64,000 bases of DNA from Sorghum bicolor (lineage: Eukaryota; Streptophyta; Magnoliopsida; Poales; Poaceae): positions 22,374,501-22,438,500 of the forward strand of contig NC_012870.2 in NCBI RefSeq assembly GCF_000003195.3. The letters are read 5' to 3'. Below the pieces are notes generated by a model that saw only the letters and a program-made list of their open reading frames with translations, was not told where the DNA came from and ran no database searches. The translations under genes and the position numbers were made by a program. Positions 9,408 to 21,615 of this stretch are shown here, in pieces. Positions within the stretch are counted from its first letter, which is position 1. Every line of letters starts with the position of its first letter.

Positions 9408-12400
9408 ATGGTAACACGTAATTGGATGTATAATGCCGATCGGCGCTCCGAAGAGTTCATTAATGGTGTGCACTATTTCTTAAGTGTGGCCGAGACAAAT
9501 AAGTGGGACGGTTTCATGTGCTGTCCATATGCCGTGTGCAAGAATTTGACGGAATATTCTAACTCAAGAACTCTTCATTCACACTTATTAAAGTCTGGTT
9601 TCGTACCAAACTATATTTGTTTGGCCAAACATGGAGAAAGCGGGATTATAATAGATGAAGATGATGAAGAAGAAGAAGAAGAAGAAGAATTGGACCATGC
9701 CAATATTATTGCTCAGTACGGTGGCTTCAATGATGTTGCAATGGGGGGAGATAATGAAGAAGAGGTAGCGGCAGAAGATGATCGGGGCGATGATGCTTTT
9801 GGTGATGCCATCCGTGATGCACAAAGAGAATGTGAAAATGATAAAGAGAAAGCCAAGTTTGAGCGCATGCTAGAGGACCACAGGAAATCGTTATATCCCA
9901 CCGCTGAAGAGGGGCAAAAAAAGCTGGGTACCACACTAGAATTGCTGCAATGGAAGACAAAGAATGGTACATCTGACAAGGCATTTGGGCAGTTATTGAA
10001 GATCATAAAAAAGATGCTTCCGAAAGGCAACGAATTGCCCACCACTATGTATGAAGCAAAACAGGTTGTCTGCCCTTTGGGATTAGAAATCCAGAAGATA
10101 CACGCATGTCCTAATGACTGCATCCTCTACCGTGGGGAGGAATACGAGAATTTGGGTGCATGTCCAGTATGTAAGACATCACGGTATAAGATTAGACGAG
10201 ATGATCCTGGCGTTGTTGAGGGTGAAGAACATCATAGGAAGAAAATTCTTGCCAAGGTTATGTGGTATGCTCCTATAATACCACGATTAAAATGTCTTTT
10301 TAGAAATAAGGACAATGCAAAGTTGTTGCGGTGGCATAAAGAAGACCGTAAGATAGACAATATGCTGAGACACCCTGCCAATGGATCCCAGTGGAGAGCG
10401 ATAGACAGAGAATTCTCAAATTTTGCAGATGATGCTAGAAACTTGCGGTTCACCTTAAGTACAGATGGTATGAATCCTTTCGGTGAGCAGAGCAGTAGTC
10501 ACAGCACTTGGCCAGTTACTCTATGTATCTACAACCTTCCTCCATGGCTATGCATGAAGCGGAAGTTTATTATGATGTCGGTGCTTATCCAAGGACCGAA
10601 GCAACCTGGCAATGACATAGATGTCTACCTAAGGCCATTAGTTGAGGAACTTCAACTTTTATGGAGCAAACCAGGAGTTCGCGTGTGGGATGAGTACAAA
10701 CAAGAGCACTTTGACCTGCGAGCATTGCTGTTTGTAATAATCAATGATTGGCCAGCTCTGAGTAATCTTTCAGGCCAGTCAAACAAGGGATATAATGCAT
10801 GCACACATTGTTATGAAGACCTTGACTGTGTATTTTTGAAAAAATGTCAAAAGGTCGTGTACCTTGGCCACCGTCGGTTTCTTCCTGTGAACCACCCAGT
10901 ACGAAAGAAAGGCAAGCATTTTAAAGGCAAGGCAGACCACCGGACCAAACCTCTCAATCGAACCGGGGATGATGTACTCGAAATGGTCAAGGATATAAAA
11001 GTGGTATTTGGAAAGGGACGAGGCAGCGAACCTATTCCCAAGGATGCTAAGGGACAAGTATCCATGTGGAAGAAGAAATCCATATTTTGGGAGCTACCTT
11101 ACTGGAATGTCCTAGAGGTCCGCAACGCGATCGACGTGATGCATCTGACAAAGAATCTTTGTGTGAACTTGCTCGGATTCATGGGTGTCTACGGGAAGTC
11201 TAAGGATTCACTTGAAGCACGACAAGACTTGCAGCGCATGAAAGAACGAGACAACCTGCATCCAGAAAAGACAGATGATGGACGTCATTACTTAAGCCCT
11301 GCTAGCTATACTCTGAGAAAAGAAGAGAAGGAAAGCATGTTTGAATGTCTTAGCAGCATCAAGGTCCCATCTGGATTCTCCTCCAATATCAAGGGAATAA
11401 TTTTAATGTGCCAGAGAAGAAATTCCTGAACTTGAAGTCCCATGACTGTCATGTTCTAATGACGCAATTGCTACCGGTCGTTTTAAGAGGAATTTTACCT
11501 CCACACGTACATCTAGCCACCGTAAAGCTATGTGCATTCCTCAATGCAATTTCCTAGAAGGCAATCAATCCAGAGCAACTAGCTACTCTGCAGAATGATG
11601 TCGTTCAATGTCTCGTCAGCTTTGAGTTGGTGTTCCCTCCATCCTTCTTCGATATCATGACACACCTCCTAGTTCATCTGGTCAAAGAGATTCGTATTCT
11701 CGATCCTGTGTTCCTACACAACATGTTCCCCTTCGAGAGATTCATGGGTGTCCTAAAGAAATATGTCCATAGTCGTTCCTAGCCAGAAGGAAGCATTACC
11801 AAGGGCTACAGAACAGAGGAGGTCATAGAGTTATGTGTTGACTTTATTCCAGACCTTGACCCAATTGGCATTCCTGAATCTCGACACGAGGGTAGACTCA
11901 GCGAAAAGGGAACACTTGGGAAGAAAACATATATTGGTACGGGAGACGATTACTTCAATAAAGCACACTACACAGTTCTCTAGAACTCCTCATTGGTGGA
12001 ACCATATGTTGAGGTACACAAAGATTTCCTACGGTCCCAGTGGCCTGGGAGGAATGAAGCTTGGATAATGCATCAGCACATGGAAACTTTTGGCGATTGG
12101 TTGCGCAAAAAATGTCAAGGTGATGAAAACATTGATGAGCAGCTTTATTTGTTGGCCAGGCAACCATCATGGCATGTCCTCACGTACAAAGGGTACGAGA
12201 TAAATGGTAACACATTTTACACAGTTGGCCAAGATAAAAGGAGCACCAACCAAAATAGTGGTGTATGCGTGGATGCCACGGATCCAAATGGGAACAGACA
12301 AACATATTATGGACGCATAGAAGACATATGGGAACTAGTCTATGCAGCTAATTTTAAAGTTCCATTGTTCCGGTGCCAATGGGTGAAGATGACCGGAGGT

Positions 12401-12790
12401 GGGATAAGAGTCGACAAGGAGTATGGGATGACAACCATGGACCTTAACAATAGTGGGTTCAAAGACGAACCATTCGTCTTTGCTGCAGACGTGAGTCAGG
12501 TGTTCTATGTCAAAGATATGTCTACGAAACCAAAGAGAGGAAAAAATGATGACCACTCAATCATCAATGAGCCAAAGCGCCACATTGTCCTTTCTGGGAA
12601 AAGAAACATTGTCGGAATTGAGGACAAGTCAGACATGTCAGGCGATTATGAAAGGGATGATCGAATTCCGCCCTTCATAGTCAACAAAGACCCAAGCATT
12701 CTGTTAAACAATGAGGATACTCCATGGTTACGGCAGGATCATAACCAAGGGTCATACGTCAAGAAGAAGTTCACTGTTGTGTCGGCTTAA
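9408..12790 (+). pseudogene. TNP2/TNPD-type CACTA transposase, broken
   Basis: The likely start is the ATG at 9408, directly after an intron-acceptor-like tttaatccag. Order: Transposase-associated domain (residues about 1-75, Cys/His-rich CCPYAVC and HSHLL), an acidic Glu/Asp tract, then Transposase_21. The latter shows CPVC, LSTDGMNPFG with a catalytic-type Asp, a second Asp in IINDWPA, and YNACTHC. A frameshift near 11400-11404 moves to another frame with a DUF4218-like segment. This is interrupted by TAG at 11555, 11780 and 11981. Then a DUF4216-like segment (about 12270-12520) runs to the stop at 12790. The enzyme would cut at CACTA termini. At least four lesions make it non-functional. 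Confidence 0.9.
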
Positions 12791-12897
12791 CATAAAGTCA
12801 TGTTTAATAGTATGTGTTGTAAAATGTACGAATTCTGAGAACTGTATGAAACTATATTTGAGAATTGTGAATTTTGAATTCATGACTTTTCCATTTT

Positions 12898-14480
12898 GAT
12901 GAGTGGAACAATATTGGTATTCATGACTTTTCCATTCGAGACCATCTATGGTTCCGAAACCGCTGCGTGGCTATGAATTCTATGAAAATTAAAAATTCAG
13001 TGGTTCAAACTTTTCCAAATGAAAAGTTGACCATTAGACAAAATATAGAACTTGATGAGTGTAGAAAACTTTGTATTCATGACTTTTCCATTTGGGACAA
13101 TCTAGGGTTCGGTCAAATGGTGTTTTTGTAAAAACCAATGCTTTGACTTTGGTCAAACTTGATCAAACGGCCCATTTGATGACTTCACATGAAAAACTTT
13201 TGAATACAAAGTTGTTAGAGATCATCAAGATCTACATTTGATATATTGACCATTTTTCCATTTGGATAAATTTGAGCCAATCCTAAGCACATTTGTTCAA
13301 AATCCAAGATGGGTTTTGGTCAAACTTGGTCAAATAACAAACTAAATTACTTCAAATGAAAAATTTTTGAATACCAAGTTGTTAGATATCATCAAAATCT
13401 AAACTTTTTATATACACAATTTTTCCATTTGAGAAAGTTTAAGTTAACAATACGCACCAATTCTTAAATCTCACACAAACTATATGAAACTATATGTGTC
13501 AATTGTGGATTTTCAACTACACCTTCCCAAAACTTTTTCAAATGCAAAAATGGTCTATATATTAAATGTAAATTTTGATGAGTGGAACAATATTGGTATT
13601 CATGACTTTTCCATTCGAGACCATCTAGGGTTCCGAAACCACTGCGTGGCTATGAGTTCTATGAAAATTCAAAATTCAGTGGTTCAAACTTTTCCAAATG
13701 AAAAGTTGACCATTAGACAAAATGTAGAACTTGATGAGTGTAGAAAACTTTGTATTCATGACTTTTCCATTTGGGACAATCTAGGGTTCGGTCAAAGGGT
13801 GTTTTTGTAAAAACCAATGCTTTGACTTTGGTAAAACTTGATCAAATGGCCCATTTGATGACTTCACATGAAAAACTTTTGAATACAAAGTTGTTAGAGA
13901 TCATCAAGATCTACATTTGATATATTGACCATTTTTCCATTTGGATAAATTTGAGCTAATCCTAAGCACATTTGTTCAAAATCCAAGACGGGTTTTGGTC
14001 AAACTTGGTCAAATGACAGACTAAATTACTTCAAATGAAAAAATTTTGAATACTAAGTTGTTAGATATCATCAAGATCTAAACTTTTTATATACACAATT
14101 TTTCTATTTGAGAAAGTTTAAGTTAACAATACCCACCAATTCTTAAATCTCACACAAACTATATGAAACTATATATGTCAATTGTGGATTTTCAACTACA
14201 CCTTCCCAAAACTTTGTCAAATGCAAAAATGGTCTATATATTAAATGTAGATTTTGATGAGTGGAACAATATTGGTATTCATGACTTTTCCATTCGAGAC
14301 CATCTAGGGTTCCGAAACCGCTGAGTGGCTATGAGTTCTATGAAAATTCAAAATTCAGTGGTTCAAATTTTTCCAAAGGAAAAGTTGACCATTAGACAAA
14401 ATGTAGAACTTGATGAGTGTAGCAAACTTTGTATTCATGACTTTTCCATTTGGGACAATCTAGGGTTCGGTCAAAGGGTG
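12898..14480 (+). repeat. Tandem repeat, 679-bp unit, about 2.3 copies
   Basis: The string gatgagtggaacaatattgg recurs at 12898, 13577 and 14256, an exact 679-bp spacing twice. The units are near-identical; the last breaks off near 14480. Each unit contains internal sub-repeats of the kind catgacttttccatt and ggtcaaacttggtcaaa. It lies between the transposase and the AT-rich region and belongs to CACTA-A. Short ORFs within it are repeat-derived. Confidence 0.92.
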
Positions 14481-14850
14481 TGTTCATCAAGATATATTTT
14501 TATATGATTTTTTATTTGATGAAAACTATACCCAACTAGCATTCCTAGTAATAAATAACAAAAATAAAAAGTTTTACGTCAATATGATGTGAAAATAAAT
14601 TTCCAGTTGATTGGGTATAGTTTTTGTAAATTTATTGGAATAATATATTTTTGCATTAACAAAATACTAAACATTTCTTACAAAATCATTGCAAATTATA
14701 AAAATACAATAAGATATTTAAGGTTAAAAATTTTCATGTGTACATTACAATATATGTCACTGTTTAAAAAATATTATGCAAAATATTTAAATTACTATAT
14801 AATTTATAATATAAACTGTATATATAAACAATTGAAAAACCCTAAACTAA
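14481..14850. other. AT-rich non-coding segment with an imperfect inverted repeat
   Basis: No gene is seen. The arms aaaactatacccaact (about 14522-14537) and agttgattgggtatagtttt (about 14606-14625) are inverted copies apart from a 4-base insertion, with a loop of about 70 bases. It may be a small MITE or a hairpin-forming part of CACTA-A. The rest is simple AT-rich DNA. Confidence 0.4.
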
Positions 14851-14864
14851 AAAATAGGGCCTTT

Positions 14865-15111
14865 AGCACCGGCCCATAGTGGGAACCGGTGCTACAGGGT
14901 CCTGAAAATTTCAGGAGCCCGCCCTAGCGCGCGCAGGACCCTTTAGCACCGGTCCGTGGCTGGCACCGGTGCTAAAGGGTCCCTTTAGCACCGGCTGGTA
15001 ATACGAGCCGGTGCTAAAGGGTCACCCTTTAACACCGGCTCTTGTTACCAGCCGGTGTTAAAGACCCTTTAGCACCGGTTCCAGCCACGGAGCGGTGCTA
15101 AAGGGTCCGAC
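14865..15111. repeat. Left subterminal repeat array of CACTA-B
   Basis: Four or five inverted units read cctttagcaccgg...ccggtgctaaagg, with GC-rich spacers (cagggtcctg, cccgccctagcgcgcgc). In CACTA elements such arrays bind the TNPA-type protein. The RNA would fold into strong hairpins, a likely source of small RNAs. Confidence 0.7.
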
Positions 15112-15113
15112 CC

Positions 15114-15120
15114 TATATAT
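15114..15120 (+). promoter_or_regulatory. TATA box of the CACTA-B gene
   Basis: TATATAT directly after the subterminal array and about 30 bp before a GC-rich leader (15150-15340) that has a tandem duplication of ccaccagcgccgcggcggcc (about 15231-15270). The leader appears to be 5' UTR, since the ORFs across it show no family motif. Confidence 0.45.
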
Positions 15121-15504
15121 GTGCGCAGGAGCACTGGATCCGGCAGTTCATCTTCGTCTTCGTCTCCAGCGCCGCCGGGTTCATCTTTGCCGCCGTTGTT
15201 TGGACTCCGTCGCCGCCGCGACCGTCTCCACCAGCGCCGCGGCGGCCCTCCACCAGCGCCGCGGCGGCCCTCCGCCAACGCCGCCGCAGCGGGCCACCAC
15301 TTCTCCACGTCGATCTCAAGAACTCCGGCCGTCGATCTCCTCGCTCCTATGTAGATCAATCGAACTTCGGCTAAATAATCTGCAAAATGAATGAATTGTT
15401 ATGATATATATATATAATAAATGTATATATATATGTATATATATATATAATGAATGTATATAATAAATATATATTTTTATGGATTGTATATTTTAGGGTT
15501 TTGT

Positions 15505-15790
15505 AATTCTAGTGTTTTGTATATTTAAGGGTTTGTACTATTATTCTATTATTTTTAGTATATTATTTTAGTATATTAGTAATTCTAGTGTTTTGTATAT
15601 TTTATTGTTTGTACTATTATTCTATTATTTTTAGTATATTATTCCAGTATATTATTAATTCTAGTGTTTTGTATATATATTATTGTTTGTACTATTATTC
15701 TAGTATTATTTGTTTAGTATATTATTCTAGTATATTATGAATTCTAGTGTTTTAGTATATTATGAATTCTAGTGTTATTGTTAGTATTAT
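15505..15790. repeat. AT-rich tandem repeat, about 76-bp unit, in the 5' intron of the CACTA-B gene
   Basis: aattctagtg recurs at 15505, 15581, 15657, 15740 and 15765, giving units of 76, 76, 83 and a short 25. An at-repeat microsatellite (about 15398-15470) precedes it. The tract ends before the acceptor-like tatggttgcag at about 15855. Confidence 0.75.
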
Positions 15791-15863
15791 TTTTTTAGTA
15801 TATTATTCTAGTGTATTTCTTATCTTATATAGAATATATATATGTATGGTTGCAGACATAGAA

Positions 15864-18800
15864 ATGGCTGACCGTGCTCATGATGATCCTGATTATATGG
15901 AAGATACCATTCAAAATATAATCGACGACGGTAGTCAGTACTTTATTTATTACCACGAGATCATGCAAGGCAATCCTACTGAGCAACAAGAGGGCAATGC
16001 CCCTGAGCAACAAGAGGGCAATGCGCCTGAGGAACAACTTGTCGTGCAACAAGAAGAAAATACTGGCGAGGTATGTAAATGTAAACATATATAATTAATG
16101 CATCTCTTACATTAGGTTTTAGACTTACTAGGTTATTAATTTAGTATTTTTGTTTCTATATCTACGTGTAGCCTTCTGGATCGACCTCTACGGGGAGAAG
16201 CGTACCTCCACGAGGGCCAAAGAAGCCGTTGGAGGGCAGCTATGTAATCTCTGAGTTTGAGATAGCTACAGGCAGACCACTTGGTGAACATGCAAATAAA
16301 TATGTTAGTCACTGTGGATATCTTGTGAGAGATTAAATACCGATCAGTGCTCGTGAATGGGGAGAGAAGCGAGGTGCTCCTGAGATCAGTTTTGTCTCTG
16401 ATCGTGACAAGGAGTTAGTTTGAAAAGCCGTCACAGACGTTTTCACCTTCGACACCAACGATGAAGAGTTGAAGGTGCAAATTTATGACTGGACTATGAA
16501 GAAGATGGCAGTACTCTTTCAGAATTGGAAGAAGACTTTGTACAATAAATATGTCAAAAAAAATAAGACTCCAAATTTCAACCTCAAGCAATATGTAAAA
16601 CTGAGGGCCTTCTGGGATGACTTTGTGCAGTACAAAACATCAGAAGAGGGCGAAGAACGAGCCATTAGAAACAAAGAGAATGCAAGTAAAAAGACATACC
16701 ACCATCATATGGGATCAGGTGGTTATAAGAGTGCTGTTCCCAAGTGGGACCGAATAGAACAGGAGATGCTTGCTAGGGGGGTCACACCCGAGACAATAGC
16801 AAAGAATTAGAGCGAGCGCTCCAAGCATTGGTTCTACGGTCATGGGGGAAGCGTGGACCCAGACACCGGGGCGCTAATTTGGGGCCAAGAAATCTCTAGA
16901 GCAGCAGAGAGACTAGTCCGTGCACGAGAGGCGGTTCAGTTTGGTGAGTTCAGGCCTAACAGGGAGAAGGATGAACTCACCTATGCGCTTGAAAATCCTG
17001 AGCACGGTGGGCTTACGAGAGGCTATGGGGCAGTTCCGTGGCTGCAATCATTCCAAGCCGATCAAGATGCCTACAGAAGCCGCCAGAGAAAGAAGGATGA
17101 GGAGGCAGAGCGGATCTGCCGCCTGGAATCTTTTGTTCTGCAGTCAGAAGAGCGCGAGAAAGCTCGTGAAGAATGGATGTAGGCGGAGATTCAAAGGCAA
17201 GTGCAAGCAACACTTAGTCAAATGACGAAAGGGCAAGGTACATCACAGCCTGAGGTCAACGTTAGCCCCCCAGGCCAGTTGAAAAGCAGCTGCGCATCCA
17301 CGGAAGTACCAACCATTCAGGATGACACGAAGCTACACTTCCCTGTGGATGATGTCACAGAGGCTTTTACTACCTGTGAGCTGCATGTACCAGATGGGAA
17401 TGCAACAAAAAAGGTGGCTATCGCTGTTGTCAACCGTATCGATCGAACGAGAACTCCAAGAATCCATAATCGACCAGTACCTGGTGGATATGCTAGCGTC
17501 TCGGTTGATAGGGTTGAGAAAGGTTGTGGCAATGTGCCTCTAGACATAGAAGGAGGAGACGGAGAGAAAACCTTACGTGAAGCTGAGAAGACATTTATTT
17601 GTTGGCGCAAGCACTTCATAATTATTCCTCAACATAGGTTTGTGTGTGATTTTACTTCTTATATTATTTATTATGTATTGAAATTAAAAAAAGTTTGCTG
17701 ATTGTTTTCTTTGCAGGGACTCCTCCAACCTAAGTCCAGTTCTCTCCCCAGCGCATCATAGTGCTGCGGGCGGTGACAATGCTGGATCTCCTCCAACACC
17801 TGCGGCGGCCACACCGACCCCGCCACCGCCTCCACCACGGTCTCCACCTCCTCCACCGAGGTCTCCAACTCCTGCACCGCGTTCTCCAACGCCGAAAAGA
17901 TCGGCCCCACCACCTCCACCGTCTGCACCGCCCTCTCCAAAGAGTGCACGGTCGGTCCCCTCACCTCTGAAGCGAGGTAGTCAGAAGCGGTCCGCCCAAG
18001 AACGACCGAAGTCATCGGTCCCACCTCCAAAGAAGGCTGCCTCAGCAAAGAGAGCTAAGACGCCAGAAAAATTATCTTATGAAAAGAGTGAAGAGGACTT
18101 AATTGCTGCATCCAAAGCTGAGGTCAAACAATTTTTTGATAAATTAAAGGAGGATAGCAAAAAGCGGCGAAACCCAGAAAAGCCGTACTTTTATGTAAAG
18201 CCATCGGAACTGAGGCAGAAGGTGGCGGACCAGCAAAAGAAGCAACGCGAAGCTCAGAAAAAGCCAGCACTTTCACACTATGAGCGGTCTCTGGTCAAGT
18301 CTTCACAGGCTAGGAAGAGAGTAGGAAAGGGGGTCCCACAGCTCGGAGAAGTATCAAAGCCGGTGCCCCCTTTGATTGTGCCAAATCAATACGTCTCAAA
18401 TGAAGACTTGATGCCAAAGAAATCCTTAACGTTGTCTGAGCTAGACTCGCTTGAGCGTTACTTTGGACAGAGCAGATGAAATATAGAAGAAATTGCCGCT
18501 ATTCTTGGTTGCCAAACATTTGAAAAAGCTGAGGTAGTTGATCAATATAGGGCAAGATATGAACCGGACAGGAGTCTATTCGACCCTCAACGTTTACATG
18601 AGCTTGGCAGACAAATGTTTGCAATAAACAAATGGTGCATTGAGGCGTCTAAAAGGGGAGACAATTGGATTTCTGTTCGTATTAGACAACATCACTACTT
18701 CCGTAGAGATGACCTCATATACGTGCAGTTCGAAGAAGTGCACCAATTATGTCACCTCGACGCTCTCGACAAATCTCTTGTCAGCTGCTTTTGTCTGTAA

Positions 18801-19895
18801 GTATTTTTTTCTTTTTATTATACTTCTAACTTCTTTAATTACATGTATATAATCCTTACACACTTAGGATTTGTATGTATATATGCAGGCACCCAATGAG
18901 AGAGCTCAGAATGAGAAATGACAATAGTATTGGGTTCGTTGACCCTTATATTGTTTTCAAGGCTCCGCAGGCAGTGTGGACAGCAGCTCATGAGACAGAA
19001 GTCTGCACCAATCTTATGAGGTTCTTTGTGAACCAAAAAGAAAAACAAAAAATACTCTTCCCCTTAAGCTTCTAGTGAGTTATATAGTTATTAAGTGCAT
19101 GCATATTTTATTTTACTTATTATTACTCGAGACAAGTTTTATATAGTTATATATAGGTCTGACTATATATATGTGTGTAAACAGCTTTCACTGGATACTC
19201 ATGGTCATTGAAATTCCCAAGAACCGGTTGATAATCTTTGACTCAATGAGAAAACTACAAGAAAATTATCAACAAATGGTCAACATTATTCAAAGGTACG
19301 TAATGTCGATCTCAGATAGAAGAATATCATAATATAACTCTGTAATTATTAGTTCACGATCCACAATGGCTGTGTGTAGGGTTTAGAAAAGATTCATTGA
19401 CCGTGAACATCTCAGTGGATGTAAAGCGCCGCTTAACATAATACATCCACAAGTAAGTTCTACTAGCTAGCAAACTTTCGCTAACTTTTAGCCTTCTTAT
19501 TGTCGTGGTTGTGAATATTTTTTATATATATATCGTACAGTGGTGTTTAAGACAAGAAGGGGGGAACAATCTATGTGCATATTACGTGTGCAAATTCATG
19601 ATGGCACAAGTCAATCAAACACCCACAGAGACGCTCAGAGTACGTTACATGTCTCTTTTCATTATCTCCTGAATTATATTGAATAACTTAGATAACTAAT
19701 ACCTTTTTTATTTATTTCAAATTAAAGACGGAATGGTTGAGGTAAAAGGTCCTACAAAAAGACCGAATCAAAGCTATCCAAGAGACGATAGCAGGATTTC
19801 TCCACGAGCAAGTGATCAATCCAAACGGCGAGTTTCACTTTAACGCCAACGAAACTCTTATTCCAAACAACGATGATCATTTGTATCGTTTGTAG
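15864..19895 (+). pseudogene. CACTA-B gene: Transposase_24-like plus Ulp1 (C48) protease-like, multi-exon, broken
   Basis: Exons inferred from GT/AG sites and frame: 15864-16070, 16172-17637, 17717-18796, 18889-19074, 19185-19295, 19380 to about 19450, one near 19551-19640, and 19728-19895. Exon 2 resembles plant En/Spm Transposase_24, with KHWFYGHGGSVDPDTG and a coiled region. Exon 3 has a long Pro/Ser-rich basic linker. The last exons resemble a Ulp1 cysteine protease, with His in FHWILMV, Asp in IIFDSMR and Cys in NNLCAYYVC. Stops: 16334 TAA, 16421 TGA, 16808 TAG, 17180 TAG, 18477 TGA, 19384 TAG, 19743 TAA. Each is one C-to-T or G-to-A step from a plausible sense codon. It is non-functional. 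In intact relatives it would be the second CACTA gene. Confidence 0.8.
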
Positions 19896-20187
19896 ACATT
19901 GGGAGAAAAAACTCTATGTATATATGTGTTACGAATTTTGTACATATAAAACTATATATATAAAAAGCTTTTTACATATCTATTTAATTTTTGATGTGGC
20001 CTATTCATTTTATTATAGGCAAAGCTTAATTATTAAGCTAAGCCTATAATTTTCATTTATATATGCTTAATATGCGTGTAATATAAATATATTATTGTAT
20101 CAGCAAAAACATGTATTGAAAACCTATTATTATATATTATATACAAACAATAAATAGAACCGAAGAAGTGAACAAAAAAAAAGAAAC

Positions 20188-20425
20188 CCTTTAACACCAG
20201 TTGGTAATACCAACCGGTGTTAAAGGGTCCTGCAACGTGGCAGCCCTGGCAGGACCCTTTAACACCGGTTGGTATTACCAACCGGTGTTAAAGGGGGGCT
20301 TTAGCCCCGGTTACCCGAACCCGAACTGGGACTAAAGGGTGGGCCTTTAGTCCCGGAAGGGCAGCACCGGCTCGGGAACCGGGACAACAGGCCCTTTCCG
20401 ACCGGTGCTAATGCCCGAACGTGTG
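20188..20425. repeat. Right subterminal repeat array of CACTA-B
   Basis: Inverted units of the ccctttaacaccggttggt...accaaccggtgttaaaggg type are followed by a variant family (gctttagccccggtt, cctttagtcccgg). It mirrors the left array and marks the other end of the element. Confidence 0.65.
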
Positions 20426-20430
20426 GCAGT

Positions 20431-20926
20431 GATATTGATGGATTTGTGATGTTTTATTTCTAATTTAAATTACGAACACTGATTCCACCAAAAAAAATAT
20501 AAAATAAATTATTAGAAAAAACCAAAAACAAATAGCTACTGGCTAGCACCGAACCGGTAGTGATGGCAACAGTAGCAGCTTGAGCTTGGAGCCGGTAGTG
20601 TTTCTAAACCTCTCACGGTCAGTTTGAGCCACAAGCCGACAGTGATGGCATGAGCATCACTATCAGCTTGATCCAGCAGTGATGTTTTGAGAATCACTAT
20701 CGGCTCAAGCGACAAGTCCGTAGTGTTAGCTTGAGCATAGTGTTAACTCAACTGACACTGCCGGCCGGGGGGAGCCTTGCACCGGCACTCTTGGCTCCTC
20801 ATCACTGGCGATGTTTCTGAACGGTAGTGATATGAGCCCCTATCACTGTTGATTGTGTACTGCGTTCAAAATCCATCAATGATGGGGGATTTTGAACTGC
20901 TATTGTTATGAAAAACAGGGGTAGTG
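20431..20926 (+). repeat. 3' terminal region of CACTA-A
   Basis: It holds an AT-rich stretch, then inverted subterminal units (accggtagtgatgg, gagcatcactatc, gagaatcactatcggctc) up to GGGGTAGTG ending at 20926. The reverse complement starts CACTACCCCTG, as expected of a CACTA terminus. Confidence 0.6.
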
Positions 20927-21615
20927 GGAGTTCGCACTGCGAGATGGTTCAAAATGGTAGGAACGGTTTTGTCTTAAAAACATGCTCGAGCCAGCTTGTT
21001 GAGCTCAACCGAAAATGACAGTCATTTTATGGTTATTTATTTATGCTGCTACAAATTCATTTGTTCTCCCTTGTCAAAAACAAAATTTTCTAGTATAGCA
21101 TCCCATGTTTTGAGACGCTGCCCGGAACAATCGCTGGCGCCGCAGCCCTTCCTGGCCCATAGAGCGCTCGGTCCCCCTCCAGTCTCCCATCTGGCGATCT
21201 TACTGGAGGCTAGAGGAGTGGGGACCCGATCTCTCCATAGGTTTTAGTTTCATTAATCCTTGTTCTTCTAGGTGTGGTTTGCGGCATCGTCGTCAACAAG
21301 GTGGTGGCGACGATGACACACTAGAATAAGATCTCTTTGGCCTCTCCCTAACCAACGTTTGATTTGGCGTTGACGAAAGGCCAGAGAGAGTTTGGTCTAT
21401 CAGATGTGTTGGTCTTCAGATCTTGGTAGATAGTTAGTGTGTTTATCAGGGAAGTAGTCAGATGGCTTTCTTTATGGTGTTTTAACCTCTTCTTTTGGTT
21501 TGTTCTATTGCAAGTTCTGACATCTTCAGTACTCTATCTTGATTGTAAAGGATTATAATAAGCCTTGTATTCCTTGGAGGGTTCCTCCAGCTGATATTTT
21601 TTTCAATGTGTTCTA
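20927..21615. other. Unclassified intergenic DNA, possible retroelement remnant
   Basis: No gene is supported. Bases 21110-21345 are GC-richer than their surroundings, and the text from 21100 to 21615 resumes at 22089 after two MITEs. It ends at 22317-22333 in an A-rich tail (ctcaaaaaagaaaaaaaa). This could be the 3' end of a truncated LINE, but no ORF2 motif is visible, so the call is weak. Confidence 0.25.

Larger units (their letters stand above)
14850..20430 (+). mobile_element. Probable nested CACTA element CACTA-B (about 5.6 kb)
   Basis: Both ends carry matching palindromic subterminal units of the form ccctttarcaccgg...ccggtgytaaaggg (14865-15111 and 20188-20425). They flank a single multi-exon gene that starts after a TATA box. 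These units differ from those at the 3' end of CACTA-A, which favours a separate nested element. The exact termini are degenerate (about aaactaaaaaataggg on the left, gtgtggcagtg on the right) and I could not find a matching 3-bp target duplication, so the limits are approximate. Confidence 0.55.
9249..20926 (+). mobile_element. CACTA (En/Spm) element CACTA-A, 5' part off-window
   Basis: It holds a TNP2-type transposase pseudogene, a large tandem repeat, and a 3' terminal region (20430-20926) with subterminal repeats of the atcactatcggctc/accggtagtga type, ending in GGGGTAGTG (the reverse complement begins CACTACCCC). A1 is inserted 5' of the transposase and a second CACTA element appears nested at about 14850-20430. 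The 5' terminus is left of the window, so the TIR pair and 3-bp duplication cannot be checked. Confidence 0.65.

Noticed and set aside
12898..14480. 679-bp tandem repeat as a centromeric satellite
   Set aside because: Only about 2.3 units, enclosed in a CACTA element, and the unit length does not match the short monomers usual for grass centromeres.
15069..15394. Arg/Gly/Pro-rich ORFs on both strands after the CACTA-B TATA box
   Set aside because: The GC-rich leader keeps all frames open; no family motif, and the recognisable protein begins at 15864 after an intron acceptor.
15864..19895. Ulp1-like gene as a host SUMO protease
   Set aside because: It lies between CACTA subterminal arrays, is preceded by a Transposase_24-like part in the same gene, and has seven stops.
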